In this document: positions 24,716 through 37,275 of the stretch, piece by piece
Position numbering within the stretch: the stretch's first letter is position 1
How the letters are laid out: every line of letters starts with the position of its first letter
Source of the DNA: Eremophila alpestris peregrina
Lineage: Eukaryota > Chordata > Aves > Passeriformes > Alaudidae
Direction: 5' to 3'
Assembly (NCBI GenBank): GCA_009792885.1
Contig: WMCF01000156.1
Span: 364,857-428,856 of the forward strand
Length of the DNA stretch: 64,000 bases
The notes under the pieces: generated by a model
The model's database searches: none
The model's input: only the letters and a program-made list of their open reading frames with translations
Told to the model about the DNA's origin: nothing
Translations under genes and position numbers: made by a program

Positions 24716-25525
24716 TCAAGGACACCCGACTGTCTCAGGCCCTGAGAGATGGAAACAGCAGTGAATTGTGGGGGGCAAACTTGGAGTAAATGACTTCATT
24801 ACCTGAAGCTGGAATTGGAGGATTAACCCCTGATATGCAAACTCATAACTGTGTGAAAAACTAGTGACCATCATCCATCTTGGGTGTAGCAGTCCCTCAG
24901 AGGCTTTGACTGCACCTATTGAAGGCCTTCCATAAATACCCACTTTTATTCTCTTAATTTTGCCGGGCCTCTGTTTCAGGCAGCAACTCCAAGGTGTTAG
25001 CCCCTCCATATGCTGATTGTGGAAGGAAACCTGAAAGCAGAGCGAGCCCTCTCTCCTGACTTCAAAGGCATACAATTTTAAGAAAGAATTGGCCTGAAAT
25101 CCCCCAGGGGAGGATTTCCTCCCCTCACAGTTTGAGGGGAGGAAAGCCAGGTTTTGGCGGGCATTCTGTGTTTTGAGGGCCACCACAGCGCAGAGGCTGA
25201 AATCTCCAGCACTGCTCAGGGAGGGTTGTTCTGGGACAAGGCCCAGAGACAAACTGGCTTAGTCCCACATCCCTTTGGATCTCCTGCTCTGTCTGCAGGC
25301 GTCCCGAGGTTACCTGGAGAGAGGAGCTGCTGCCTGCCATGGATGGTCCCTGCAGAGGAGGGACTCCTGCCCCAGGCCCTGCCGGGGTGGGGACGCTCCC
25401 TGAGGACGACACCCCCGAGTGCCTCAGGAGGGCCCACAGGCCCCGGGGCGCCGCGGGGTGCTAAAGGAATTAGAAAAGAAAGGCCTCATAAAATCGGGCC
25501 TGCTCTGCTAAAGTGCCAAAGTTAG
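24716..25525. promoter_or_regulatory. GC- and CpG-rich patch, possible CpG-island remnant
   Basis: This is the most GC-rich part of the window. I count ten CpG dinucleotides between about 25298 and 25462, including CCCCGGGGCGCCGCGGGGTG, while most of the window is strongly CpG-depleted. It also carries some of the longest gap-free open frames: a minus-strand frame of 178 codons (25252 to 24716) and a plus-strand frame of 123 codons. GC-rich DNA has fewer stop codons, so this length is expected. The minus frame's upstream boundary codon is TTG, not ATG, and no protein family is recognisable. A small CpG island or promoter is a reasonable reading. A diverged gene fragment or simply a GC-rich block is also possible. 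Confidence 0.4.
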
Positions 25526-25740
25526 CCTGTCACTAGTTCCAAGTAATTTGCAAGTTGCCATGCAAAAGCAGTCTTTGTGTGAAAACTCTTCTTGTATTGA
25601 TAAACAAATGCACCTGCAGTAGCAAGGGATTTGTCCCATGAGAATCAGTCAAGAAAATATGTAAACACTCCAGGAAAAGAGAGATTTGATGGACAATATC
25701 TTTTACTAACCAACAGAGTAATTGGCAAGAAAGCAATTAA

Positions 25741-25882
25741 CCAATTAAAGTTGCACATGAGGACTGTATAAAATGAGTTGTGAAAATAAAAAATTGGCTT
25801 TTCCTGCATGAAGAAAATGGAGTCTCAGCTGACGTACTACAGTAACAGGGAGGGGGCAAGAAAGAGGAAGAAGGGCAAGTAA
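25741..25882 (+). promoter_or_regulatory. Promoter-like motif series with possible short first exon
   Basis: In order on the plus strand there is CCAAT at 25741-25745, TATAAAAT at 25767-25774, an ATG at 25808 and a second in-frame ATG at 25817 with A at -3 and G at +4. A donor-like CAA/GTAAGT follows with the putative exon ending at 25878. The TATA-to-ATG distance leaves room for initiation near 25797. If unspliced, the frame is a 24-residue peptide ending at TAA 25880-25882, with a lysine/arginine-rich tail (ARKRKKGK). An in-frame TAA at 25787-25789 closes the frame upstream. I recognise no gene start with this peptide. The CpG-rich patch about 280-440 bases upstream adds some support. All motifs are short, so a chance arrangement remains quite possible. 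Confidence 0.25.
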
Positions 25883-28800
25883 GTATTTAAATGTGCTGTT
25901 GATTTCAATTTTGTTGTCATTAGCAGGATGATGATTTTAAAATTACCTATTAAATTATTACTCTGGTCATTTTCATCCCAATAAATTATAAATTATAGCA
26001 GAATGCTGAAGAATTAATTATCCTTTTCCCCTTGGCATTTGTAGTTCAAGGCCACAGACAAGGCCAAGGTCCTTGAGCAAATCTCCTCCCTGCATCACAC
26101 TGGAGTCTCCTTTGCTAACTATTGGAAATAAGCAGCCTTGTGCAAGTACAGACAACACAATCTGCTGGCTATTTTTATTTTAAACTGACTGTCTAGCAGT
26201 TCTTCTACTTGTAATAGTTTGTCCAGAGCTACACAATTTTTGTAGTTTTCAAAATCAGAGATTTAGCCCATAATCTGTCTTCATATGTTTACTCCTGCTT
26301 CTAAACTCCAGTCTCATGCAAAGCATGAAAAAGAAACCGGTTTGTGTTTTTTTTCCTACAATATCACCAGAATCCCCAGATTTGGTTATTTAAGAGCTAT
26401 ATTGCAAGTTATTTACCCCCATTGTGTTATGAGTAAACATACTGCGTGTCTCTCTCACTAGGCACTGGGATATTCAGTGATAAAGCAATTTCCTGAACTC
26501 GGTCCAGAAAATCTACACAAAATAATACTTCAAGATCTTTCCCCTATCACCCCTCCCAGAGATTTCTCTGCAATTCTTCCATTTTTTTGTGGCTCTTTGA
26601 TAGCCTTATTTGCTGGATCTTGAGCTGACAAGTGTGATTTATTCACTGGCAGTCATCTGACTTATGCACAGATCTAGGCCTGAGCCCCACCAAAAATATG
26701 TCTAACAAGAGAGAATAAGATTAGTACAAGTAACAGACAGGCCTGAGATTGCATTTTAAGTTGTTACCCCTTAATGATTCCATCATATCCCATTACTGTT
26801 TGGTTTGTTGCCTTCACTGTTTACAGCAGCTCTCAGGTTTGTCTGTGACATGCATAAATACCATTTCCATGCTGCAAGACTCCTCAGGTGTAGGAAGAGA
26901 ATATTCTCAGGAATTCAGAATACCTGCTAATCTTCTATGGTGGCCATAGTTAAGATGTCCCACTGGCCTTTATTTTAAAACCCCCATTTTATTTGCAGGC
27001 TCTTTCTTCCCTCTCCTTTTGTTTAGTGTCCTTGTCAGCCCTGCTGTCATCTCCTAGATTAAATCCCTACCAGCATTCATTACTGTAGTGTGGGAATATA
27101 AACAACTCCTTGGACTACTTCATACCCCTGGAAAACAAATGGTGCAGGATCACCCCTCAGTGAAATGGAATATACATCTTAAGCCCCTGACACTCACTCT
27201 ATTTAGTTTAAAAGCTTCTTTTTCTCTCAAAATGTGTTTTCCCACTGTATTTAAGGAAACGACTGCTTGGCTACTTAGTATCTCACAGTAAGTGTCACAT
27301 GCTTTGCCAAGGAAACGATTTCTCCCTTGCAAAGACAAATGACAGAGGTCTGAAGCAGATTCAGGGCAAAATGCCAAACACAGCCGAAATTAGAGAAGCC
27401 GTGAATCAGCAATTCACTGACATACATGAATAATTAGAGGAATTTTTTTTGTTTAGCACAAGCAAACAACTCTGCAGTGATGTATGATGTATTACATTCT
27501 TGCCAGAAGCTGCTGCTCCAGAGGTATCAAAACTCAAAAATTACTCCAGACATTGCCACCTTTGGGCTTGGCATTTCTAAAAAGGGTCACATACTTACAT
27601 CTAACTTGTCCCATGCCTTGGCAGCATGGCTTCTGGTTGTTATTGCTAAATTCTCCAGGGCTTTTTTTTAAAGATGAGCCAAGCTGATTCTTTTTTGTAA
27701 CCTTAGGGTGGCAATCAAAATAACAGTGTATAAGTAATAATTGTTTTCATTGTTTCACCAATAAGATAAAATGTCGCTATCAGTATCTGGCTATATGTAA
27801 ATTTGTTACATTTATCTTGGATTTTATCTGTAATTTTTCATTATCTGTCTGGCTGAGGTTAGACTTCAGACCTGCATTATTTGTGTATTTCGAAGTCTTT
27901 TATTAAACTCTGCATTAATCCTTTACCACCTTAATAAACTGTTTAATTTTGCTATGCTTTTTTGTAGATGATTCTTGGTTAGCAGTTGACTAGGAACTGC
28001 TAAATACAGCATTTAACATGAACTGAAAGTCACATTCCATCTCATTTTCATCCCATCTCAAGGTATGTAAAGTTGTCCTTTAACTGGGAGTGTTAACACA
28101 GCAGTATCCAAACACATCATTATCTTTTCTTCCTAGCTGGGAAGTGAAACAAATAGCTTTTAATTTGTAAAAAATCTTTTATCCTTTAATATTTGATTGT
28201 TTTCTCACTGGAGAGTGAACAGTGTTTCTCAGTGGCCAATGGCATCTCTAGGACTATATTAAGGGAACAATTTTGAGGCTGAGATATTTGGCTGCAAGAC
28301 AGGAAAAAATTCAAAGGTCACAGGAAATTTAGAAGGGATTTTAGCTTTAGCTGTATTTCCAAGGCTGTTGCTGTGCTAATGAAGTCTGTGAGGTGAAAAC
28401 TGCAGATGTTTGCAAGACAATTTAACTAACACAAATAATTTGAATTGGATCACACTTTGCCAAACCCACCTGCAACACAAACAGCACTATAAAGGAAACC
28501 TCTCAAAGCTGGTAGAAAGATGGGTCTAAGTAACAAACTCCAAGTGCTCGCCTAATTGTTATTCATTGGTTCAAAGGATTAGTAATTGTAAAATTTTTGC
28601 TTATTGCACCGTCTGAGTTGCCTCAAATGCTGTGGGACTTGAACATAATTTTTCTTTATTCTGACTTTGAGCATTTGTACTCTTGGAAGTGAAAGGTAAG
28701 AGAAAACAGCCTGGATGGTCATTATGTATCAAGGCAAGTATAGCACAGGCTGAAAGTTATTTAATAGAGCAATTAAAAATAGTTACTGTAGCAACTGTCA

Positions 28801-31800
28801 GATATATTCTGTGAACGCTGTCAGAAGCTTACAGGTAAACCAGAAGGGAAGCTGTCTGTATGCAGGTTTGCTACTTAAAAACATTAATTAAAACTTCCAT
28901 ATAAAATCTTCAGGGTTAACAATATGAAGTGTCCAACTGTTGCATAGCACTTTCAAGAGCATGAATCATAGGAGTAAAAAGCAATAGGAACCACAACATT
29001 TTGTTTTCTTAAAAGCAATTCTACAGATGGTATTTTGTATTTCATTTATTATGCTGATCATATAAGATTTGTTGTTAGAAACATCTGACGGTATAAGCAT
29101 GTACGGGTTTTTTTCCATTATGTGTTTTAAAGGGTTTTTTTATCCTTATGAAAATAAGCTTAAACAAAAGCATGGCTGATTCTTTTTCCACATGTGACTA
29201 TTAAGAGATGTAGCAACAATTTTGTCCTCTACAGCAGTTTCAAATATCAAGTGTCCTGGAGGTAACTGTGGGTGTTAATTCAGGGATAGAAATACACTGG
29301 ACTTCATTAGAATCAGTGTGTAGGCTGAGTTTTGAAGGCCTGACAGGTAAAAAAAATATTTCACTTAAAATGTATAATCAAAGCAGCAAACATTACCAAG
29401 GTATTAGCTGGTACTGCAAGACTAATCTTGCAATTAATAATGAAATTGAGGCCATGTTTGTGGTCTGTGCAGGTGTGAGGTGCAGCTGGAGGGAGTTGGT
29501 TTGGCAGTGTTACTTGGTCTGTGTGGACACCACAGAAATGAACCCTCCTTGGTGCAGAAATTGGACAATTGCATGAGTTTTCTTAGAGGGCACAATACTG
29601 AAGCAAAAGATTGCATTGTGTTTTCCATCCTCAAATAAGGAGTATTTCATGCTGAAGTATCTAATTGATTTTAAAGATACACCATAAAGCACCTTTAAAG
29701 AGCTAAGATAAGGCTCTTGTCTTAGTATGAAATCAAGTACTGCAGGTTTACATCCAAGCCTAGCATCTTGGGTTTCATCAAGCAAGGACAGATGTCAAGG
29801 GATTTTCTAGCTAACAATCATCTTTTTCTGTGCCTTTGATCTCCTTCTATCTACATTGCTGCTAAGTCTTCCCAAATGCTTTCCAAAGCAGAAGAGGCCA
29901 TATACCTAAAAATTACTTTAAAATAACACTCCTTCAGAAAAAGATATCATTCTGTAGCACTGCTCAAAACAGCTCTTCCCTTGGTGTGGAATGATACTCT
30001 GTGAAAGTGCCACCACTCTGCCTCAGGTACACCCTGGGCAAGGTGAAAAGGAGCATGTGACTGTTTGGAAGAACCAGAAGGTCATTGCATTAGTTATTGG
30101 ATTGATTCTTCATGTGGAAGAGCAGGGTCTAAAGGCTCCTGAACTCAGGATTTGGGACCTGGGTATTTTCATAGTATGATAGCTCAGAGGATATTAGTTT
30201 CTAAGCACTGAAGTTAAGTTTTATGTGAATTAAAGGCCTTCATTCATGGGCATTCTGAAGCATCTATTTGGGGTTTGGAGCAAATAAAGTTGTTTGTACA
30301 GATACAGCTGTAATGTCACTCATTATTCACAGCAATTAGTGCGACAGAACTTGACCTAAAAGTCCTGAAGCAAGCATTTCTAGGGTATCAACCCAGTTTG
30401 TTTAGCTCACAGTGTAGTTTAATAAAGTTACCATGTTCATGGGAAATGGCATATTTAAACATAGGCTTTGATTACATAGCTGCAACACTTCCTGCAAATT
30501 ATATGGAGGGTTGGGAACATTTGTATTTTCTACACAAATGCCTCGAACCTCTCATATTTGATGAGCTCAGAGGTTTGGCAGCAGGCCTGCAATATGATAA
30601 GGCTTGTTGATAGGGTTTTCTGGTCTCTCTTTCTATTTTTCTTCTAGACCAGCATAATTCTGAGCTCTTCTCTGCAATTTACCTGTTAGAGTGCAATTTT
30701 GCCAGTAGAAATCCTGCACTCTGTGCTAGGCAGGAGTCAAAGGGCACCTCCCAGCTGGCACAAATGGGAATTATGTTAGAACTGCTCCATGCAACAGAAA
30801 TAAGAATTTAATTTTTTTATGTTCTGTTTACTTGAGAATTAAAGATCTGGGTTTGGATGTTTTGGGTTTTTTTGAACCTGTTCAACATCTTCTAGGCAGG
30901 ACATGGGACTAGGTTTCATAACCTGCTCTCTGTATTAGTTAGGAAGCTGCTTTTCTGTGGACCCAGATTTTTCCTTTGTTGTCAGAGCTGCTGGTTCAGA
31001 CAAGACAGGCTACAAAAGCTGCTGTTCCTGGAGTTCTCTTAAAGCAGTTTTCTGAGAATTAACTCAGGTAAATAAGCAAGTTATTAGTATATGATTGGTG
31101 TAGTGCTTCAGATGATGTCTTTTCCAGACTCACTCACAAAAGGGGTCAGTCAGTTTAGTTAAAAACTGACTTAGAGGAAGGCTTCTCTATAAATTGCCTA
31201 AATTCTAACAGTTTAAAAACTGGAGAGTATTGTGTCTCATCTGTGTTAGAAGTAGACAAGAAAATAGCATGAAGATCCTTGTTGTTTAGGATGTCGAGCA
31301 CAGACAGCAAATTTCCACACCAAAACCAATCAAAAGAAAGAGAGAAGATGAAGTGGTCTCTATTTTACAGCTTGCTTCTACTTAATATTAGATAAACTAG
31401 TAAAGATGTCATCTTTTCAATCCCACAATTCTTATCCCAGAAGTGAAGCAATATTGAAAAAAAGGTTTAATGGTGCCATTCTTGACTTATATGGGAGAAC
31501 TGGGACCAGTAAATATTACTTTAAGCATCTTATCATAAATGGATTGGAGAATTTGTAAAGAAAACTGTGAATGTGATCTTGTAAAACAAAATTCAGTCCC
31601 CTTCCCATCTCAGTTCCTTCTGATGGTTTTAATACACATGGAGAGTCTGATACATGAAGGTTTTGATTTTAAAAGTTGATCAAGTTTACCATCTCATCAA
31701 GTTTGCTATGGATGTGTGCTAGAAATTAAATAGTGGTTAAGCAGCATTTTCTAAACAACTGTTTAAGGGCACAGACAGCTTACTTTTTCTTCTAAATCAA

Positions 31801-34800
31801 AATCTTACAACTTTGGTATCACTAGCTCAGTTACCTGTCCCCCACAAAACTTATATTGGCACCATAAGCTTCTGCAGGTCTGAAAAGGAGGAATTCATAG
31901 ACATTGCTCTCTATTTCTCTCTCTCTTGCACCTTCTGTGTGGTGAATTCTTTCATGGGTTAGGAATGAGAACCAGGGCAATAGCAGAGCATCACAGAAAT
32001 CTTCAGCTGAAATGCTAAAGGTGAGATTAAACCAAAGGAAAAAAAACCCAGTAGCAAGTACCTGCAGAACAATATTTAGGATTTTAGAGTAGGGTAAAAA
32101 AAACCCTCTTGGTTCAGAAATATTGCTTTGCCTGATTTTCACATGCCCCAAGGCTGAAAGGTGTAAGAATTTTGATGTTGCTCTTATTTCTCATCCTGAT
32201 TGTATGTCCACAATCAAGGCAATCATCCACAACTTTGTTGTGACCTTTTTTTTCTCCTTGCTCTGAACTGCTGGGGCTCTCAGAGAGAAGTCTTGGCAGC
32301 CTAGGAGTTGGAACACAGTTTTCTGTTTCTGTCTCATCTTTGCTGCCTGTGCCTCAGCATCCTGGTTCTTCACCTCCCAGTGGCTGTTGCAGGTGCTTTC
32401 CCTCTTACCTCCTTTGATATTGGCTCCTGTCTGGCTGACTCCAGAAAGGCAGAAGAAAAAGACAAAAAAAACCCATGAAACAAACCAAAGCTTTAATAGT
32501 TGAGGCTGTGGAAATGGAAAGTATGGGGAAAGGAGGATCCATTGACACCACTGAGCTATCACAAGTGAGTCAAGAGTGAAATACATCCTCATCACATGAA
32601 TGAAAAGTGAAAACATATTCTTCCTACAAAAGCTGACTCTATGTCTTGTTAATAATTTCCCCTACAGTCAGGCCCTGACCCCCACAGTCCCTGTGCCAGA
32701 CACGAAGTGAAGCTTTGAGGAGATCTGGTGTCTCACTGCAGTTCTGTGAGGATGCAGCATCTCCCCTATTATTTTCTCCCTTCAGTCCATGTAATATAAG
32801 ATACAATTGTCAAAGTTCACTGAATAAGAGAAAAGATATTTCTCTGCATTGGGGAAGCAGCATGACAAAGTGCAAAAATAGCAGTTTTGGTTTGCTTATG
32901 TGTGTGATTCTATAATTAAGACAACTTCCCTAATTTCTGGAGATTTTCTCTTTATCTCCATCTCCTACTGCTCTGTCTTTGGGCCTGATAACTAATATTT
33001 ACAGAAAAAGATTATCAACTTGCCTTTTTCTATCATGAAATGAATACAGTATTCCTATGAGTGTTGTGAGCTTAAAGAGGGAAATAAACCCAGCAGTTTT
33101 TATTGTGCACAAATTTCTTATTAGTATATGGTCAAAAAGATTCTTATTGGCAAGTTTTTAAAGATTAAATACAAACATATTTAATCGAGTTTACTAGCTT
33201 TCATTAAATCTGAACCAGTGCTGAGGAATGAGTAGTCTTATCTGGACCACAAATCTGCTGCTAAATAAAATCAATGAGAAGTGCAAAAGTCACTTAAATT
33301 ATGAGCTGACCCTGCTAAACAGGACCCAGGTGACCAGCAGCAGATTTCAATTATTGGATCACCTCTAGGACTGCATGCATACTTTACAATTAGTTATTGA
33401 TTTAGCCATCTTCCACACATCATTCTTTTGTCTCGAAACATAATGGTTTTGTCATTCTTTTTTAACTCCCCAGTTGTTGTACAGCTCATTCCCAAGCCTA
33501 AATGTGCTGTTTTTTTCCCTACAGGATGTATCTTCTGAGTGACTTGTCTTGTAATCAGTAAAGAAAAAGTAGATTATAAAAGACCTAATCAGGACTGTTG
33601 GAATAGAGTTTATAAAGGTAGATAGCAGAGCATGTTGAAGAAATTAAGTTCTCTTCAATTAGAACCAAAGTTTTCACTTTTCCAAAGGTATCCTTTCAAT
33701 GGACAGAAGTGCTTAATCTTGTGAATACTATTCTGTGGTGGGGTCCAGGAGCAGCACTTTCAAATGTAAATGGAAAGAAGAATGAATACATTGTGAATAA
33801 GATTATTGCATCTTTGAGGTCTTTTTGAAGGGTGCAGACAACGTTGTTTCACACAATAATAAAGTTGCTGCAGAAGAGTTTCACTCGGATTGTTACAAAC
33901 GCATTGTGCTTGTCCTGAGAGGTGTTTTGCAAAAGAAAGGTAAAGCCGTCGTTGTTGCTGTTCCCAGCTGAAGGTCTTGAAGGAATTTTTCACCCACAGC
34001 TCCTGAAAGCTTTGGCATAAGTGAATAATAGTAAGCAGCAAGCTACAAATACTGCAGTGAAATGGATGAATACTGAAAACTAGCAGAGGGCTTTGCTGTT
34101 CCTATTTCCCATTTGTTATCCTAACAATTGGAGCTGCAATACGTGCTTAGAAAGCACTAAATGTGTTCTTGATTAAATTGATTGGAGGGCCTGATAGAGC
34201 AGTCCTTTGAGCAACAAGAAATCAAGCTGGGGTAAGCAAGCACTGTGTCTTAAATGGTCAGTGGATGTGGGTAAGAGAAGAGGGGAAGATGGGGAGGAAT
34301 AAATACTTCAATGTTATCTTCCTGCAGGTGTGCAGTGAGGCCAGCAGCTCCATGAGGGCTAAGGGTGCCAGTCATGCCTGAAGATTTTTTTTCAGCTTTT
34401 TGTATATTTTTCATATATTTGTATCCTCGTGGATTTTTAATATATAAATTTGTGTAGCTTCTAGTATTTTTCTCATCCTCTGTCACAGCAAATCCTCACT
34501 AATATATTCTTGAAACTCTGTTAATTTTTATAATTAAGAAGAGACCCTTTTTTGGTTTTTTTTTCCTACCAGAACTTAAGAGCCATAATAAGAAATCCAC
34601 ACACCTGTGCTAAAAACAGTGAAGTGGTCACTGAACTGACTGCACTGTGCCAGCATAATTACAGAATGGGGTTTTTATTGAGTCTTTAGAGAATATCACT
34701 TGTAGGTAGGACACTAACATATTCCTCTGGTTTTCTGGGGCAGGCTTCCATTCTGGGGCATTTAAAAAGGAGAGACTGCATCCCCTCTCATGGTGCACGG

Positions 34801-36944
34801 GACATCTGTGTGGCACTAAAAAAAGTGCTGCAAAACCATTTGCTGTAATGAGAAAGCTCTGGTGAAGCAGCTGTAGTCACTTGTTAATGTTTTTGAAAAA
34901 GCTGTTCCTTTGCATGATAGCTAAATTAAACTTTGTACTAAATACAGCAAACTCTAGCCTTTGCACATATTCGACTGCTCCAAATGAAATGGTGGAGAGC
35001 AAAAGGTTGGTGGGAGTTGTTAGTTTATTTGACTGTGAATTTTGAATACTTGTCTCCTCAAAGGAGATTTATCAAGCTTTCTGAAGTCGTTGCTTTCTGA
35101 TCTTGGTTTGTCACCAGTCATCAAAATTTCAGCCATGTGTTTTTTTTCTAGGCAAAGTGTGATGCCTTGTAGGGAGTTTGAGTACAGCCAGACACTGTAG
35201 GAACAGGGATTTGGACTGGCTGTTTTCTCCTTTGTGAAGTCTCTGTACAGCTCCAGCAGGAAACCTGCAGAATATTTCAAATAATGTAGGAACAGCTTAT
35301 GAAACATGGTGATGGATGAAATGCATTCTGTTAAAAATTGGGTATGTCCAGGCTTGTTCCAAGTACCTGTTGGGTCTTCCTATGATTTTCCACTGCACAG
35401 CTGTAACTGCAGCACCTTGTCCTGGTGAGATTAAACATATTCCCAAGTGTCTAATCTCATTTTGCTCAAGAAGAAATCTGTGTTCCACATTTCCATTAAC
35501 TCTGGTGGAGCAGCTGGTGACTGGTTAATTTTATGTATTACTACCTGATTGCATGAACTCCAGCTTTGTCATTGCCTCATCTGAAGTGAAAGGTCTAAGT
35601 GATTCACAAGCTAAATGAACCCCAGTAGTTCATCATAACAAAGTTTAATGACATGGTGTGATTTTAAATGATGATGCTGTTTTCACTACCAATTAAACTT
35701 CTCTACCACTCTTACTTTATATTTTCATCTTTGGGAGGGTAAACAGAAAATGAAAGTTGCACAATGAGGCAGACTGGCATGGGAAATAAACAAGTAATAT
35801 TTTTTTTTTTTTTGATGCTTGACATGTGTTATCATAACAGAAATTTATTACAAACAGTCAGAAGTTTTAATAGGCATCCAACCAAAGTGTTTACCAAGAT
35901 TCTTGAGAGAGAGAGTTCTACCAACAAGATTACTTATTTATTAATTTGATCCAACAATATGCTCAGTTTGGCAGCACAACACAGAACTCTAATGCCTGAC
36001 TTTTGTAGGAGCAAACGTTATGCTTATTTTGTAAAGAGTTTGAGAGACAAAAATAAGATTTCTTGATAAATATTTATATTCATTAGATCTTTAAATATAC
36101 AGCATTGATTTAATAACAAAGTCAGCTGGATAGAGGCCAACAGACACTGCAGGAGTAAACCCAAATGTTTCTAACCTCAAGCTGGTGAGCATAAACCTTG
36201 TTTAAGGTGCAGCTGGCTGCTCAAACAAGGCAATGGCTGCTCCAAAGATGTTCCTACCTGAGATGTGAGTGAGTAAATGATTATAAGCTCAAGGCTCTTC
36301 AAAAAAGAATTAGAATAACATTATTTCCTTTCCTCTAACTGAGTGATTTTTTTTTGTCCCAAGTGCAATGCTTTCATCTGGATTTTATCACATCTTCTGT
36401 AACATTAGTGAGACTTTTGAACACCTTTCAAAAAGTACTGTGGACACTCAGATTTGATGTGGTTTCTGCCAGAAACTTGAATCTAAACACTCACAGCTTG
36501 CATGCAAACAAACTTAATCTCTTAATTAACTTCAGGAACTGCAAGGACAAGCAACCCCCTTTAATATTTTAGAAAGGAAAGGAAAACCAAAATCTACCTT
36601 TGAAACCCAAAATTCTATCTAAATTAGAAAAGAAACCAGCAGAGAAAATACTTTTTCAGATTTTTCTTTTTTTGGATTACCTATTCTCTTGGATTGTACA
36701 GGTTTTTAGAGCTTGAGATGTCCTTTTCTGAAATGTTTAGCCCTGAATGTTGCCAGCACAACTAATGTCCAACCAGACGTATTTTACAATCTGTAATTCA
36801 GGACATAACTATTTGGAAATGCCATTTATCTAAAATCAGTTTTTCAGTTTTTGAATCTCTAACGGAAATTTCACTCTCCAAAATTGGTACCACTGAATCT
36901 AAGCTAACTCAGATTTACTAAATGTGTGCTGACAATAACAATTC
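25883..36944. other. Gene-free unique sequence
   Basis: No gene is recognised. Open frames are at most about 141 codons and unlike known proteins. Two stretches look like candidate conserved non-coding elements from their motif density: 28545-28625 (SOX/TCF/homeodomain-like words) and, less clearly, 33760-34040. A T14 run lies at 35800-35813. No transposable element is recognisable. Confidence 0.6.
35800..35813 (+). repeat. Poly(T) run of 14
   Basis: A mononucleotide run with no flanking element recognised. Confidence 0.85.
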
Positions 36945-37275
36945 TTTTTCTCTCAAAACCCCTCTCTGCTTTTCCCTATTCACTCGTCTAAGGGCTTCTT
37001 TATTCCTCCTCTTTTGAGCACAGGCTTAACAACCATTATCTGTGTTGTACTCTTCCACGGCTTCCACAACATTCTGCTCTGCATTGTGATGTCTGTTTTC
37101 TGTCTAGTAGTTCATTTTCTTTATACTGTGACCTTTATTTCTTACCCTTTTCAACCTACTGCACAATTCTATATTTCATGTTCATACCTTTCCTTTGCCT
37201 CACTCCTGTTTCTTTCCCATTGCTCCAATTTTTGTGTCTTTCTTGTTGCCAGACTTTTCCCTTTCCCTTGCTGCA
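36945..37275 (+). repeat. Pyrimidine-rich tract, plus strand
   Basis: Over about 330 bases the plus strand is strongly biased to T and C, with many TTTC, CTTT and TCC words and few purine runs. This accounts for the hydrophobic 115-codon open frame over 37014-37361, rich in Phe, Leu, Ser and Cys, which I do not regard as a gene. It may be a degenerate polypyrimidine simple repeat. Confidence 0.55.

Noticed and set aside
25380..25460. G-quadruplex in the GC-rich patch
   Set aside because: G runs (GGGG, GGGG) are too few and interrupted by C-rich segments, so four G-tracts within quadruplex loop limits are not present.
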